Below are positions 50,348-58,829 of a DNA stretch of 64,000 nucleotides, in pieces. Both the position numbers and the translations under genes were made by a program. Position 1 is the first letter of the stretch, and each line of letters begins with the position of its first letter. The stretch spans positions 1-64,000 of the forward strand of contig CACZMI010000002.1 of assembly GCA_902782245.1 (NCBI GenBank), written 5' to 3'. The notes beneath the pieces are model-generated. The model searched no databases. It was not told where the DNA came from and saw nothing but the letters and a program-made list of their open reading frames with translations. Source of the DNA: an uncultured Bacteroidales bacterium (GTDB lineage: Bacteria > Bacteroidota > Bacteroidia > Bacteroidales > Bacteroidaceae).

Positions 50348-51736
50348 TTATTTGCCGATGCAGAAGTGCCTGAAGATGTTGGCCAGGGTTTCGCCGGGGG
50401 TGATTGCGCCGCCGGTGATTTCGGCCAGATCCTGAAGGACCAGACGCAGGTCCTCGGCAATGAGGTCGCCTGACAGTGTGGAGTTCAGGCCGTTTATGAC
50501 GCGCTCCAGATTCCGGTGAGCGTGGGTCAGAGCATCAAAGTGACGGGCCTGAGTTACTATAACAGTGTCTGCATTTATTTCAGGAATATCGGCAAGTTCA
50601 TATATGAGGTTCTCAAGTTCAGCGATGTTTTTGTTGAACTTGGCCGATATCTCTATGCTCCTGATGTCAACGGACGGAAGATTCAGGGATGATGTATCAA
50701 ATCCGCTGTAACTTTTAAGGTCCGATTTGTTCAGTGCCAATATGAGCTTCTTGTCTTCAAGGTGAGAAGAAATCTCTTTTATGTCATCGGCTGTGGGCTC
50801 GGAATCAAGCATCCAAATAACTATGAGCGCCTTGTCTATTGCGGCATATGTGCGTGAAATACCGATTTGCTCTATTGCGTCGGCTGTCTGGCGTATTCCG
50901 GCTGTATCAATAAAACGGAATGTTACGCCATTGATTTGTATGGTATCCTCAATGGTGTCTCGAGTAGTGCCGTGAATATCGGATACTATGGCTCGGTCTT
51001 CTTTCAGCAGACGGTTCAGAAGTGTTGATTTACCAACGTTGGTTTTACCCACTATAGCGACCGGAATGCCTTCTTTCAAAGCCTGACCGGTTTTGAATGA
51101 GCGGGCAAGTTCAGTTATGCGGTCATCGGCATGCTGTGCCAATTGGAGAAGTTCGGTACGGTCGGCAAACTCAAGTTCCTCATGATCAGCAAAGTCCAGT
51201 TCAAGTTCCAGCAGTGAGGTTAGGTTGAGCAACTGGTCCCTGAGTACTGAGAGTTCCGATGAGAAATGGCCTTTGAGTTGGCTCATGGCTATGCGGTGGG
51301 TGGCGCGGTTGCCCGATGCAATCAGGTCGGCCACTGCCTCGGCCTGGCTCAGGTCCATCTTGCCGTTCAGGAAGGCGCGCTGGGTGAACTCGCCCGGACT
51401 GGCCTGGCGGCATCCGGCTTCAAGGAGCAGACGACATACCTGCTCAAGTATGTAGGCCGATCCGTGGCATGAAATCTCGGTGCTGTCCTGTCCGGTAAAG
51501 GAGTGGGGCGCACGGAACACGCTCACCAGCACATCGTCAATAACTGCACCGTCAGCGTCAACTATCTGTCCGTAACAGAGTGAGTAGGGCGCGGCGCTGG
51601 CAAGCGGATGTCTTGAAGCGGAGCGGAAAATGCTGTCGGTAAGGCGGATGGCTTCGGGGCCCGATACACGGACCACTCCCAGCGCTCCTCCGGGGCGGGT
51701 GGCTACAGCACAGATTGTATCGTCGTTAAGTGTCAC
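50348..51736 (-). CDS. mnmE: tRNA uridine-5-carboxymethylaminomethyl modification GTPase MnmE
   Basis: 462 residues. N-terminal formyl-THF-binding domain (DTICAVATRPGGALGVVRVSG), helical domain, inserted G domain with GKTNVGKST (G1), DTAG (G3) and NKSD (G4), and the obligatory C-terminal FCIGK with its catalytic Cys. It modifies U34 of certain tRNAs together with MnmG. The start is a GTG directly after the TAA of the fusion gene upstream; no ATG fits the conserved N-terminus. Tight linkage suggests translation by re-initiation. Confidence 0.96.
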   Translation of the reverse strand: MTLNDDTICAVATRPGGALGVVRVSGPEAIRLTDSIFRSASRHPLASAAPYSLCYGQIVDADGAVIDDVLVSVFRAPHSFTGQDSTEISCHGSAYILEQVCRLLLEAGCRQASPGEFTQRAFLNGKMDLSQAEAVADLIASGNRATHRIAMSQLKGHFSSELSVLRDQLLNLTSLLELELDFADHEELEFADRTELLQLAQHADDRITELARSFKTGQALKEGIPVAIVGKTNVGKSTLLNRLLKEDRAIVSDIHGTTRDTIEDTIQINGVTFRFIDTAGIRQTADAIEQIGISRTYAAIDKALIVIWMLDSEPTADDIKEISSHLEDKKLILALNKSDLKSYSGFDTSSLNLPSVDIRSIEISAKFNKNIAELENLIYELADIPEINADTVIVTQARHFDALTHAHRNLERVINGLNSTLSGDLIAEDLRLVLQDLAEITGGAITPGETLANIFRHFCIGK

Positions 51737-53989
51737 TTAGATGCGGTCAAGGATACGGATTATCAGTTCCTTCATCAGGGGTTTGTAGTCTGTGTTCATC
51801 TCCTTGGCATAGCGGTTGGCTATTACCATGCAGACTGTCATGGCGCGGTGTCCCAACAGTGCGGACAGTCCGGCTACGGCCGAACTCTCCATCTCAAAGT
51901 TGGTTATACGCATGCCCTTGTACTCAAAACTCTCAACCTTGGCGTTCTGATTGGGGTCGGCCAGCGGTGCGCGCAACACACGTCCCTGCGGTCCGTAGAA
52001 TCCGTTGCAGGCTATGGTTACGCCGGGTACCATCCTGTCGTCATCGGCCATAATACGCTTTAAAAGGTCGGGATTGGCGTTTGCCACGTATGGAGCGCCT
52101 TTCTTGGTGGGCCACTCCATGTGGGCTATGAATGCACGCTCAAAATCAAGGTCGCAAACGCTGTCGCGGCCGGCATAGAAGTTGAGCAGTCCGTCAAAAC
52201 CGATGCTCTTGACCGAGCACAGGTATGTGCCCAGCGGGGTGTAGGGCTGAAGGCCTCCGCAGGTGCCTATGCGTACTATATCGAGTGTGCGGTGCACGGG
52301 CTTTTCTGTACGGGTGGCGTAGTCTATGTTGGCCAGGGTGTCCAACTCGTTGATGACTATGTCTATGTTGTCACAGCCTATACCGGTGGACTGTACCGTG
52401 ATACGTTTGCCTTTGTAAAGACCGGTTGCGGTGCGGAACTCGCGGTTGCTGACGGTGCATTCAATGCTGTCAAACAACTTGGCTATTGTGTCCACGCGTC
52501 CGGGGTCGCCTACAAGTATGACCTTATCGGCCAACTGCTCCGGTTTAAGGTGCAGATGGAAACAGGAACCGTCATCGTTTATGATAAGTTCGGATGGTGC
52601 AAAATAGGTACTCATAGGCTTATGGACCTTTTCCTCAAGATCCAGCAACTGGCTGGTCATACGCTGCTTTTCCATCGGGGAGGCATCGGCGTATTCGTCA
52701 CGCATCCTGTTGAGCCTGGTCAGGTCCGATTCATACTGACGTTTCAGTTCTGTCCAGTTCTGGAACATGGCGGCTGCATCGGAACTCTTGAAATCAGAGG
52801 CATCATGATATGTCGTAAAATCATCGATGATGTACGTGAAGGAACCCTGCTCGGCTTTCTCGGCCAACTGGTAACGCAGCAGCGTCAGGCGCTGGCGGGC
52901 GGCACGGACTGCAGCCAGGTCGGTCTGCGACTCTCCGATTGAAGTAAGGCGTGCTGCGCGGTGTATGGCAAGCGGGTCCTCACTTTCATAATTGTATTTC
53001 TGATAGCGTTCAGAAGGGATGAATACATATACGCAGACGGTATCTGCGGGCTGGCGGCGGTCGGTTGCGAACCAACCCAGGTTGTTTGCCTCGTCAATCA
53101 CGTAGAGGTAGTCATTGGCCTCCGAGTTGAAAGGCATGCCTATGTTCTCGGGCTTGAGATACTTGCCGGTAGCGGTGTTGTATCGGGATACGAATATGTC
53201 AAGTCCGCCCATGGATTCACTGCCGGTGGCTGCATAATAGATGGTGATGCCGTCGTTCTGAAGGAACGGGTACCTGAGGTCGCCATCGGTCTCAAGTCCG
53301 CTTACCGGAGTCTCATCGGTCCATCGGTCAAAACTCTTGAACTTGGTGAACAGACTATATCGTCCACTTTCCGTGAGACGGCTGTAGAGTACGTTCTGCT
53401 CGGTCTCGGGCAGGAAAACCTCACCATCTATATCATCATCGTCAAAGAACTGTCCGGCAGGGTAGAACGATCCTGTGGATTCACCTATGATGTAAGTGCT
53501 GAACAGCTGGTCTTTGCTTATCCGGAAACTGTCTATGAAACAGATGCGGCTGGTGTTGCGGATCATGCGGAACAGAACCTTGAGGCTGTCAGCCACCCGG
53601 GTCAGACTGTCTTCGAGCGCCATGTCGTGCAATTCCTTATCGGCCGATATCCCGCTTACGAATGACTCGTAATTTGTTATGGACTGCTGATAATCCTCCC
53701 TGTTCTCATAGTATTGTCCCAGAGCGCGATAGGCCTTGAATATCTTCTTGGCTGCGGCTTTCTCCAGATACGGTATGGATTTTTCCTGCTCACCTGTTTC
53801 CATGCAGCATATTCCGTACCAGTAGTTGCGGCTGGCGTCATCGGGCTTTTGCTTAAGGTATTTGAGCATGATGGGCTTGGCCTTCTCATAGTCTCCCTGC
53901 AGGAAGTAATTACGGCCCTGCTGCAGTGTCTGAGCGTTTGATAAAACGCAGATCAATGCAGATATGATGAGTAGTTTGATGCGTTTCAT
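51737..53989 (-). CDS. TPR/PD40 secreted protein fused in frame to nucleoside phosphorylase
   Basis: 750 residues. The N-terminus has a signal peptide (MKRIKLLIISALICVLSNA) and TPR helices (LQQGRNYFLQGDYEKAKPIM, then further pairs to about 135), followed by WD40-like/PD40 beta repeats (about 160-330; YYAATGSESMGGLDIFVSRY) and a helical linker. From residue 459 (MSTYFAPSEL) a complete 292-residue nucleoside phosphorylase of the uridine phosphorylase family follows, with VGDPGRVD, GIGCDN, RIGTCGG and FEMESSA. That Met matches the usual start of Bacteroides phosphorylases, so two neighbouring genes appear joined by loss of a stop. The enzyme would be exported if made only as the fusion; an internal start at 52615 would give a cytoplasmic enzyme. 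mnmE follows without a gap. Confidence 0.85.
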   Translation of the reverse strand: MKRIKLLIISALICVLSNAQTLQQGRNYFLQGDYEKAKPIMLKYLKQKPDDASRNYWYGICCMETGEQEKSIPYLEKAAAKKIFKAYRALGQYYENREDYQQSITNYESFVSGISADKELHDMALEDSLTRVADSLKVLFRMIRNTSRICFIDSFRISKDQLFSTYIIGESTGSFYPAGQFFDDDDIDGEVFLPETEQNVLYSRLTESGRYSLFTKFKSFDRWTDETPVSGLETDGDLRYPFLQNDGITIYYAATGSESMGGLDIFVSRYNTATGKYLKPENIGMPFNSEANDYLYVIDEANNLGWFATDRRQPADTVCVYVFIPSERYQKYNYESEDPLAIHRAARLTSIGESQTDLAAVRAARQRLTLLRYQLAEKAEQGSFTYIIDDFTTYHDASDFKSSDAAAMFQNWTELKRQYESDLTRLNRMRDEYADASPMEKQRMTSQLLDLEEKVHKPMSTYFAPSELIINDDGSCFHLHLKPEQLADKVILVGDPGRVDTIAKLFDSIECTVSNREFRTATGLYKGKRITVQSTGIGCDNIDIVINELDTLANIDYATRTEKPVHRTLDIVRIGTCGGLQPYTPLGTYLCSVKSIGFDGLLNFYAGRDSVCDLDFERAFIAHMEWPTKKGAPYVANANPDLLKRIMADDDRMVPGVTIACNGFYGPQGRVLRAPLADPNQNAKVESFEYKGMRITNFEMESSAVAGLSALLGHRAMTVCMVIANRYAKEMNTDYKPLMKELIIRILDRI

Positions 53990-54009
53990 AGGCTCAAAGG
54001 TATATATTC

Positions 54010-54330
54010 ATGACTTTTGCATGGTACGGAAACCTTAAGCTTCAGGAGATGAAGATAAGCACTGACTGGCCTCTTATCCTTATTATACTGGCATCGTGGG
54101 GCCTGGCTTTGTTCGAGTACTGCTTCATGGTTCCCGCCAACCGTCTGGGGTCCGATATCAACGGCGGCCCGTTCAACCTGGTGCAGCTCAAGGTCATCCA
54201 GGAGTGCGTGTCACTGATAGTCTTCTCACTCATCCTGGCTCTCTGCTTCAAAACCCAGAGCCTCCACTGGAACCACCTGGTATCATTCGTATTCCTTGTA
54301 ATAGCGGTATTCTTCGCGTTTTTGAAATAA
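54010..54330 (+). CDS. DUF486/DMT-family membrane protein, N-terminally truncated
   Basis: 106 residues, three to four membrane segments, with MTFAWYGNLKLQEM, LASWGLALFEYCFMVPANRLG and GGPFNLVQLKVIQE, all DUF486 signatures. In this family MTFAWYG is normally preceded by about 14-18 residues completing the first helix (ending NIF). Here codons for IF are kept upstream of the ATG, but a stop (TAG at 53989-53991) lies six codons above it. So the first membrane helix is mostly lost. The break coincides with the start of the divergent fusion gene at 53989. It may be a decaying gene, or still made from this ATG. Confidence 0.75.
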   Translation: MTFAWYGNLKLQEMKISTDWPLILIILASWGLALFEYCFMVPANRLGSDINGGPFNLVQLKVIQECVSLIVFSLILALCFKTQSLHWNHLVSFVFLVIAVFFAFLK

Positions 54331-54361
54331 AAAAAGGCGGCAATCAGCCGCCCTTTTTTTA
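54331..54361. terminator. Bidirectional terminator between DUF486 and nfnSL
   Basis: GGCGGC (54336-54341) pairs with GCCGCC (54347-54352), loop AATCA, with five A before and seven T after. Suits both the plus-strand DUF486 gene and the minus-strand fusion. Confidence 0.88.
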
Positions 54362-54374
54362 TTGCTTAAATACC

Positions 54375-56720
54375 TTACTTGCTAAGTGAGGCATGCATGC
54401 TGGCAGCAGCCTTGCGACCGTCACCCATGGCAAGGATTACGGTTGCACCTCCGCGGACGATGTCACCACCTGCAAAGATTGTAGGTATTGATGACTGCAT
54501 GTTGTCGTTTACGGCGATGGTGTTCTTGCGGCCAAGCTCCAGACCCTCGATTGATTTGGGTACGATGGGGTTGGGGGATACACCTACTGCTACGATTACC
54601 ATATCGACATCGATGGTGATGGTCTCGCCGGTGGGAACCGGGCTGCGGCGGCCGCTTGCATCGGGCTCACCAAGTTCCATCTTTTCAAGGACAGCTTGCT
54701 TAACGCGACCGTTCTCATCGCCGATATAGCGGATGGGGTTGTGCAGTGTCATGAACTCGACACCCTCTTCCTTGGCGTGCTTGACCTCCTCAAGACGTGC
54801 AGGCATCTCCTCCTCAGAACGACGGTAAACGATCATGGCGCGCTCGGCACCCAGACGAAGTGCGGTGCGAACAGAGTCCATAGCGGTGTTACCGCCACCT
54901 ACAATCATCATCTTCTTACCGAATGTTATGGGGGTATCGGACTCCTTGCTTGCGGCATCCATCAGGTTGACGCGGGTCAGGTACTCGTTTGATGACATTA
55001 TGTTGATAAGGTTTTCACCCTCAATGTTCATGAAGTTGGGCAGACCGGCACCTGAGCCAACGAATATGCCCTTGTAGCCCTCGGCCTCAAGCTCGCTTAC
55101 CTTTACGGTCTTACCTATGATGCAGTCCTTTACGAACTTGACACCCATCTTCTGCAGGTTCTCAATCTCCACGTCAACGATCTTGTTGGGCAGACGGAAC
55201 TCAGGAATACCGTACTTGAGCACACCGCCAATCTCATGCAGGGCCTCGAATACGGTTACGTCATAACCCAACTTGGCCATATCGCCGGCAAATGAAAGGC
55301 CTGAAGGGCCTGAGCCGATGACAGCTATCTTCTTGCCGTTGGGTGCTGCAACCTCAGGTACTGAGATGTTGCCGCTCTCACGCTCGTAATCAGCAGCAAA
55401 GCGCTCCAGATAACCTATGGCAACGGGCTTCTTACCCATCTTAAGGTGTATGCACTTGCTTTCGCACTGCTTCTCCTGCGGGCATACGCGGCCGCAGACA
55501 GCGGGCAGGGCGCTGGTGTGCTTGAGCACCTTGGCAGCAGCAAGATAGTTGCCGCGCTCTATATTCTTGATGAATGAAGGGATCTCTATGTTTACGGGGC
55601 AACCCTCCATGCAGGACGGGTTGGCGCAGTCAAGGCAGCGCTTGGCCTCCAGCAGAGCCTGCTCTTCGGTAAGACCCTGGTTAACCTCCTCCTTGCGGCT
55701 GTGACGACGGTAGTCGGGTGCCAGCTCGTTCATAACGCAGCGCTCAATTGCGGTGCGGTCCTTGGGTTTCATGGTGGCACGCAGATCTACTCTCCACTGT
55801 GCGTTACGGTCGGTCAGGACCTCGATGGGCTCAACCTCCTGCTTAGCCTTGCCTCCGCAGCAGCATTCAGCCTTTTCTGCGGCGGGTGCTGCGGCTGCAA
55901 CACTCTCCTCAAGTTTCTTCATCTCCTCGCGCTCGGTCTCCTTGAAGGCACCCATACGCTTCATCATGCCGTCCCAGTCAACCTCGTGGCCGTCGAATTC
56001 CGGACCGTCCACGCATACGAATTTGGTCTTGCCGCCAACGCTTACACGGCAGGCACCGCACATACCGGTACCATCGACCATGATGGTGTTGAGCGATACA
56101 TCAGTAGAGATATTGTATTTCTGAGTGAGCAGGCAGCAGAACTTCATCATGATGGCGGGGCCGATGGCAAAGCACTTGTCAACCTTTTCGCGGTTGATTA
56201 CCTCTTCCATACCTACGGTTACCACACCCTTGTTTCCGTATGATCCGTCATCGGTCATGATGATGGTCTCATCGGCATACTTGCGTACCTCATCCTCCAG
56301 GATGATAAGCTCTTTGGTGCGGCCTGCCAGAACTGCGATCACGCGGTTGCCTGCCTCCTTGAGAGCCTTGATGATGGGGAGCATGGGAGCGGTACCCACA
56401 CCACCGCCGGCGCAGAGTACTGTACCGAATTTTTCAATATGTGTGGCCTGGCCAAGAGGACCAACCACATCTGTGATCATATCGCCAGCCTCCAGCTTGC
56501 AGAGACGGTTGGTTGAAAGGCCGATGCGCTGTACGACCAGGGTGATGGTGCCGCGCTTGACATCGGAATCAGCGATTGTAAGCGGAATACGCTCACCCTT
56601 CTCACCGATGCGGATGATTACAAAATGACCTGCCCTGCGTGACTTGGCAATCAGCGGAGCCTCAACTTCAAACTTGAATACATTCTCTGAAAACTGTTGT
56701 TTGGATACAATCCTGTTCAT
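54375..56720 (-). CDS. nfnSL: Fused NfnS-NfnL: NADH-dependent ferredoxin:NADP oxidoreductase
   Basis: 781 residues from the ATG at 56720 (MNRIVSKQQFSENVF); the open frame upstream goes past the promoter. N-terminal NfnS part (about 1-270): FAD/NAD-binding ferredoxin-reductase fold and [2Fe-2S] site GTGMCGACRVS. A linker follows with clustered cysteines (AECCCGGKA, near 292). The NfnL part (about 320-781) resembles GltD: RCLDCANPSCMEGCPVNIE and CGRVCPQEKQCESKC hold [4Fe-4S] clusters, GSGPSGLSFAGDMAK binds FAD and VGGGNTAMD binds NADPH. The enzyme couples NADH and reduced ferredoxin to NADP reduction by electron bifurcation, in the cytoplasm. In most bacteria the two subunits are separate genes. 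Confidence 0.92.
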   Translation of the reverse strand: MNRIVSKQQFSENVFKFEVEAPLIAKSRRAGHFVIIRIGEKGERIPLTIADSDVKRGTITLVVQRIGLSTNRLCKLEAGDMITDVVGPLGQATHIEKFGTVLCAGGGVGTAPMLPIIKALKEAGNRVIAVLAGRTKELIILEDEVRKYADETIIMTDDGSYGNKGVVTVGMEEVINREKVDKCFAIGPAIMMKFCCLLTQKYNISTDVSLNTIMVDGTGMCGACRVSVGGKTKFVCVDGPEFDGHEVDWDGMMKRMGAFKETEREEMKKLEESVAAAAPAAEKAECCCGGKAKQEVEPIEVLTDRNAQWRVDLRATMKPKDRTAIERCVMNELAPDYRRHSRKEEVNQGLTEEQALLEAKRCLDCANPSCMEGCPVNIEIPSFIKNIERGNYLAAAKVLKHTSALPAVCGRVCPQEKQCESKCIHLKMGKKPVAIGYLERFAADYERESGNISVPEVAAPNGKKIAVIGSGPSGLSFAGDMAKLGYDVTVFEALHEIGGVLKYGIPEFRLPNKIVDVEIENLQKMGVKFVKDCIIGKTVKVSELEAEGYKGIFVGSGAGLPNFMNIEGENLINIMSSNEYLTRVNLMDAASKESDTPITFGKKMMIVGGGNTAMDSVRTALRLGAERAMIVYRRSEEEMPARLEEVKHAKEEGVEFMTLHNPIRYIGDENGRVKQAVLEKMELGEPDASGRRSPVPTGETITIDVDMVIVAVGVSPNPIVPKSIEGLELGRKNTIAVNDNMQSSIPTIFAGGDIVRGGATVILAMGDGRKAAASMHASLSK

Positions 56721-56759
56721 ATTTTGTCGATTTTCTTTACAATCGGTTTTTTTGTCGCG

Positions 56760-56767
56760 CAAAGTTA
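56760..56767 (-). promoter_or_regulatory. Minus-7 box of nfnSL
   Basis: Minus-strand TAACTTTG fits TAnnTTTG, 39 nt before the ATG at 56720. No minus-33 TTTG at 19-21 nt. The 160-bp interval 56721-56880 also holds an imperfect plus-strand box (TTTATTTG, 56833-56840) for the glycogen operon. Confidence 0.55.
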
Positions 56768-56880
56768 TCAATTAATGCTTTTTGTATCTATATTTGTGTT
56801 ATCTAATTTTAAGAAAGGACTAATATTTTGCATTTATTTGCAGAAGTATTGGATGTAAAATAAGTATTTATACAAAAACG

Positions 56881-58818
56881 ATGAGCTATCTGCGTTTTGA
56901 AAAGACCTTGATGACCAATCTGGAAGAGACCCTTCCAAGGGAGATTCTGCGGACCAACCGTTCGGGTGCCTACCACTGCACCACGATAGTTGACTGCAAC
57001 ACCCGCAAGTACCATGGTCTTCTGGTCGTGCCTCTGCCCGAACTTGACGATGAAAACCATGTCCTGCTGTCCTCACTGGATGAAACTGTGATTCAGCATG
57101 GTGCCGAGTTCAACCTTGGTCTGCATCAGTATTGGGGTTATAATTTCAGTCCTAAAGGTCACAAATACATACGTGAATTCAACTGTGACAAGGTGCCTAC
57201 CACCATATATCGCGTGGGCGGCGTTCTGCTCAAGAAGGAGAAACTCTTTGAGCACAACGAAAACCGCATACTTATACGATATACGCTTATGGACTGCCAC
57301 TCCGAGACCACACTGCGTTTCCAGCCGTTCCTGGCATTCCGTAGCGTGCGTCAGTTCACTCATGAGAACAGCAACGCCAGCCGCGAGTACCGCGAGGTTG
57401 AGAACGGTATAGCAACCTCCATGTATCCCGGATATCCGGAGCTGTTCATGCAGTTCAGCAAGAAGGGTGAGTTCGTGTTCCGTCCCGACTGGTACCGCAA
57501 GTTCGAGTACTCAAAGGAGTTGGAGCGCGGATATGAGTTCAATGAGGACCTCTATGTGCCCGGTTACTTTGAGATGCCCATTAAGAAAGGTGAGAGCATA
57601 GTATTCTCGGCCGGCATCAAGGAGGTCAGCACCAAGGGACTAAAACGCACATTTACAATCGAGGCCAACGAACGTACCCCGCGTGACAATTTCTATCACT
57701 GCCTCAAGAATGCCGCACACCAGTTCCACAACAAGGTGGACGGTCACCATTATATACTGGCCGGATACCCCTGGTTCAAGTGCCGTGCCCGTGACATGTT
57801 TGTCTCTCTGCCCGGTCTGACACTCTCCATCAAGGAGATAAGCGAGTTTGAGAGCGTAATGTTCACAGCGCAGGAGGCTATCCGCAACTTCATCAAGGGT
57901 GTTCCCTCCAAACTGCAGATATATGAGATAGAGCATCCCGATGTGCTGCTGTGGGCTGTCTGGGCCATCCAGCAGTATGCCAAGGCAACATCGGCCCAGC
58001 AGGCATGGGACAAGTACGGCAAACTGCTGACGGAGATCATGGATTTCCTGCGCCACAACCGTCACTACAACTTCTTCCTGCACAGCAACGGTCTGGTTCA
58101 TATAAACGGAAAGGAGAAAGCCGCCACATGGATGAACTCAACCGCCAACGGTGTTCCCGTAATACCGCGTACCGGTTATGTGGTTGAAATCAATGCCCTC
58201 TGGTATAACGCCCTGATGTTCGTGGCCGATCTGAGCAAGCAGTACGGTAAGGCCGATTACGCAAAGCGTCTGGAGACCCTGGCCGCCAATGCCGGCAAGG
58301 CATTCGTAAAGACATTCCTCAATCAGTACGGCTACCTGTATGACTTTGTGGATAAGGATGCCCCTGACTGGAGTGTCCGCCCCAACCAGATATTCGCAGT
58401 GGCACTGGATTACTCTCCGCTGGATCTCAAACAGCAGAAGGCTGTGGTAGATATTGTGACCAAGGAGTTGCTTACCCCCAAGGGCCTGCGTTCACTCAGC
58501 CCCAAGAGCCTGGGTTACAACCCCAACTATGTGGGACCGCAGCGTGAGCGTGACTATGCCTACCATCAGGGTACCGCATGGCCCTGGCTGGCAGGATTCT
58601 ACTTTGAGGCATACCTCAAGGTGTTCAAGATGAGCGGACTCTCATTCGTGGAGCGTCAGATGATAGGATATGAGGATGAGATGACATCGCACTGCATCGG
58701 CTCACTGCCTGAGCTCTTTGACGGCAACCCGCCGTTCAAGGGCCGCGGAGCCGTATCGTTTGCCATGAACGTGGCCGAGATACTGAGAACCATCAAGATG
58801 ATTAATGAATTTCAATAA
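56881..58818 (+). CDS. Amylo-alpha-1,6-glucosidase (glycogen debranching enzyme)
   Basis: 645 residues, cytoplasmic. The N-terminal GDE_N beta domain (LPREILRTNRSGAYHCTT, CNTRKYHGLLV) precedes an (alpha/alpha)6 barrel of the GH133-type debranching family, with YPWFKCRARDMFVSLPGL, PRTGYVVEINALWYN and YHQGTAWPWLAGFY carrying the acidic catalytic residues. It removes alpha-1,6 branch residues from glycogen. First gene of a three-gene operon with the glycosyltransferase 11 nt and the GH57 gene 26 nt apart. Confidence 0.93.
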   Translation: MSYLRFEKTLMTNLEETLPREILRTNRSGAYHCTTIVDCNTRKYHGLLVVPLPELDDENHVLLSSLDETVIQHGAEFNLGLHQYWGYNFSPKGHKYIREFNCDKVPTTIYRVGGVLLKKEKLFEHNENRILIRYTLMDCHSETTLRFQPFLAFRSVRQFTHENSNASREYREVENGIATSMYPGYPELFMQFSKKGEFVFRPDWYRKFEYSKELERGYEFNEDLYVPGYFEMPIKKGESIVFSAGIKEVSTKGLKRTFTIEANERTPRDNFYHCLKNAAHQFHNKVDGHHYILAGYPWFKCRARDMFVSLPGLTLSIKEISEFESVMFTAQEAIRNFIKGVPSKLQIYEIEHPDVLLWAVWAIQQYAKATSAQQAWDKYGKLLTEIMDFLRHNRHYNFFLHSNGLVHINGKEKAATWMNSTANGVPVIPRTGYVVEINALWYNALMFVADLSKQYGKADYAKRLETLAANAGKAFVKTFLNQYGYLYDFVDKDAPDWSVRPNQIFAVALDYSPLDLKQQKAVVDIVTKELLTPKGLRSLSPKSLGYNPNYVGPQRERDYAYHQGTAWPWLAGFYFEAYLKVFKMSGLSFVERQMIGYEDEMTSHCIGSLPELFDGNPPFKGRGAVSFAMNVAEILRTIKMINEFQ

Positions 58819-58829
58819 ATAAATTCTGT

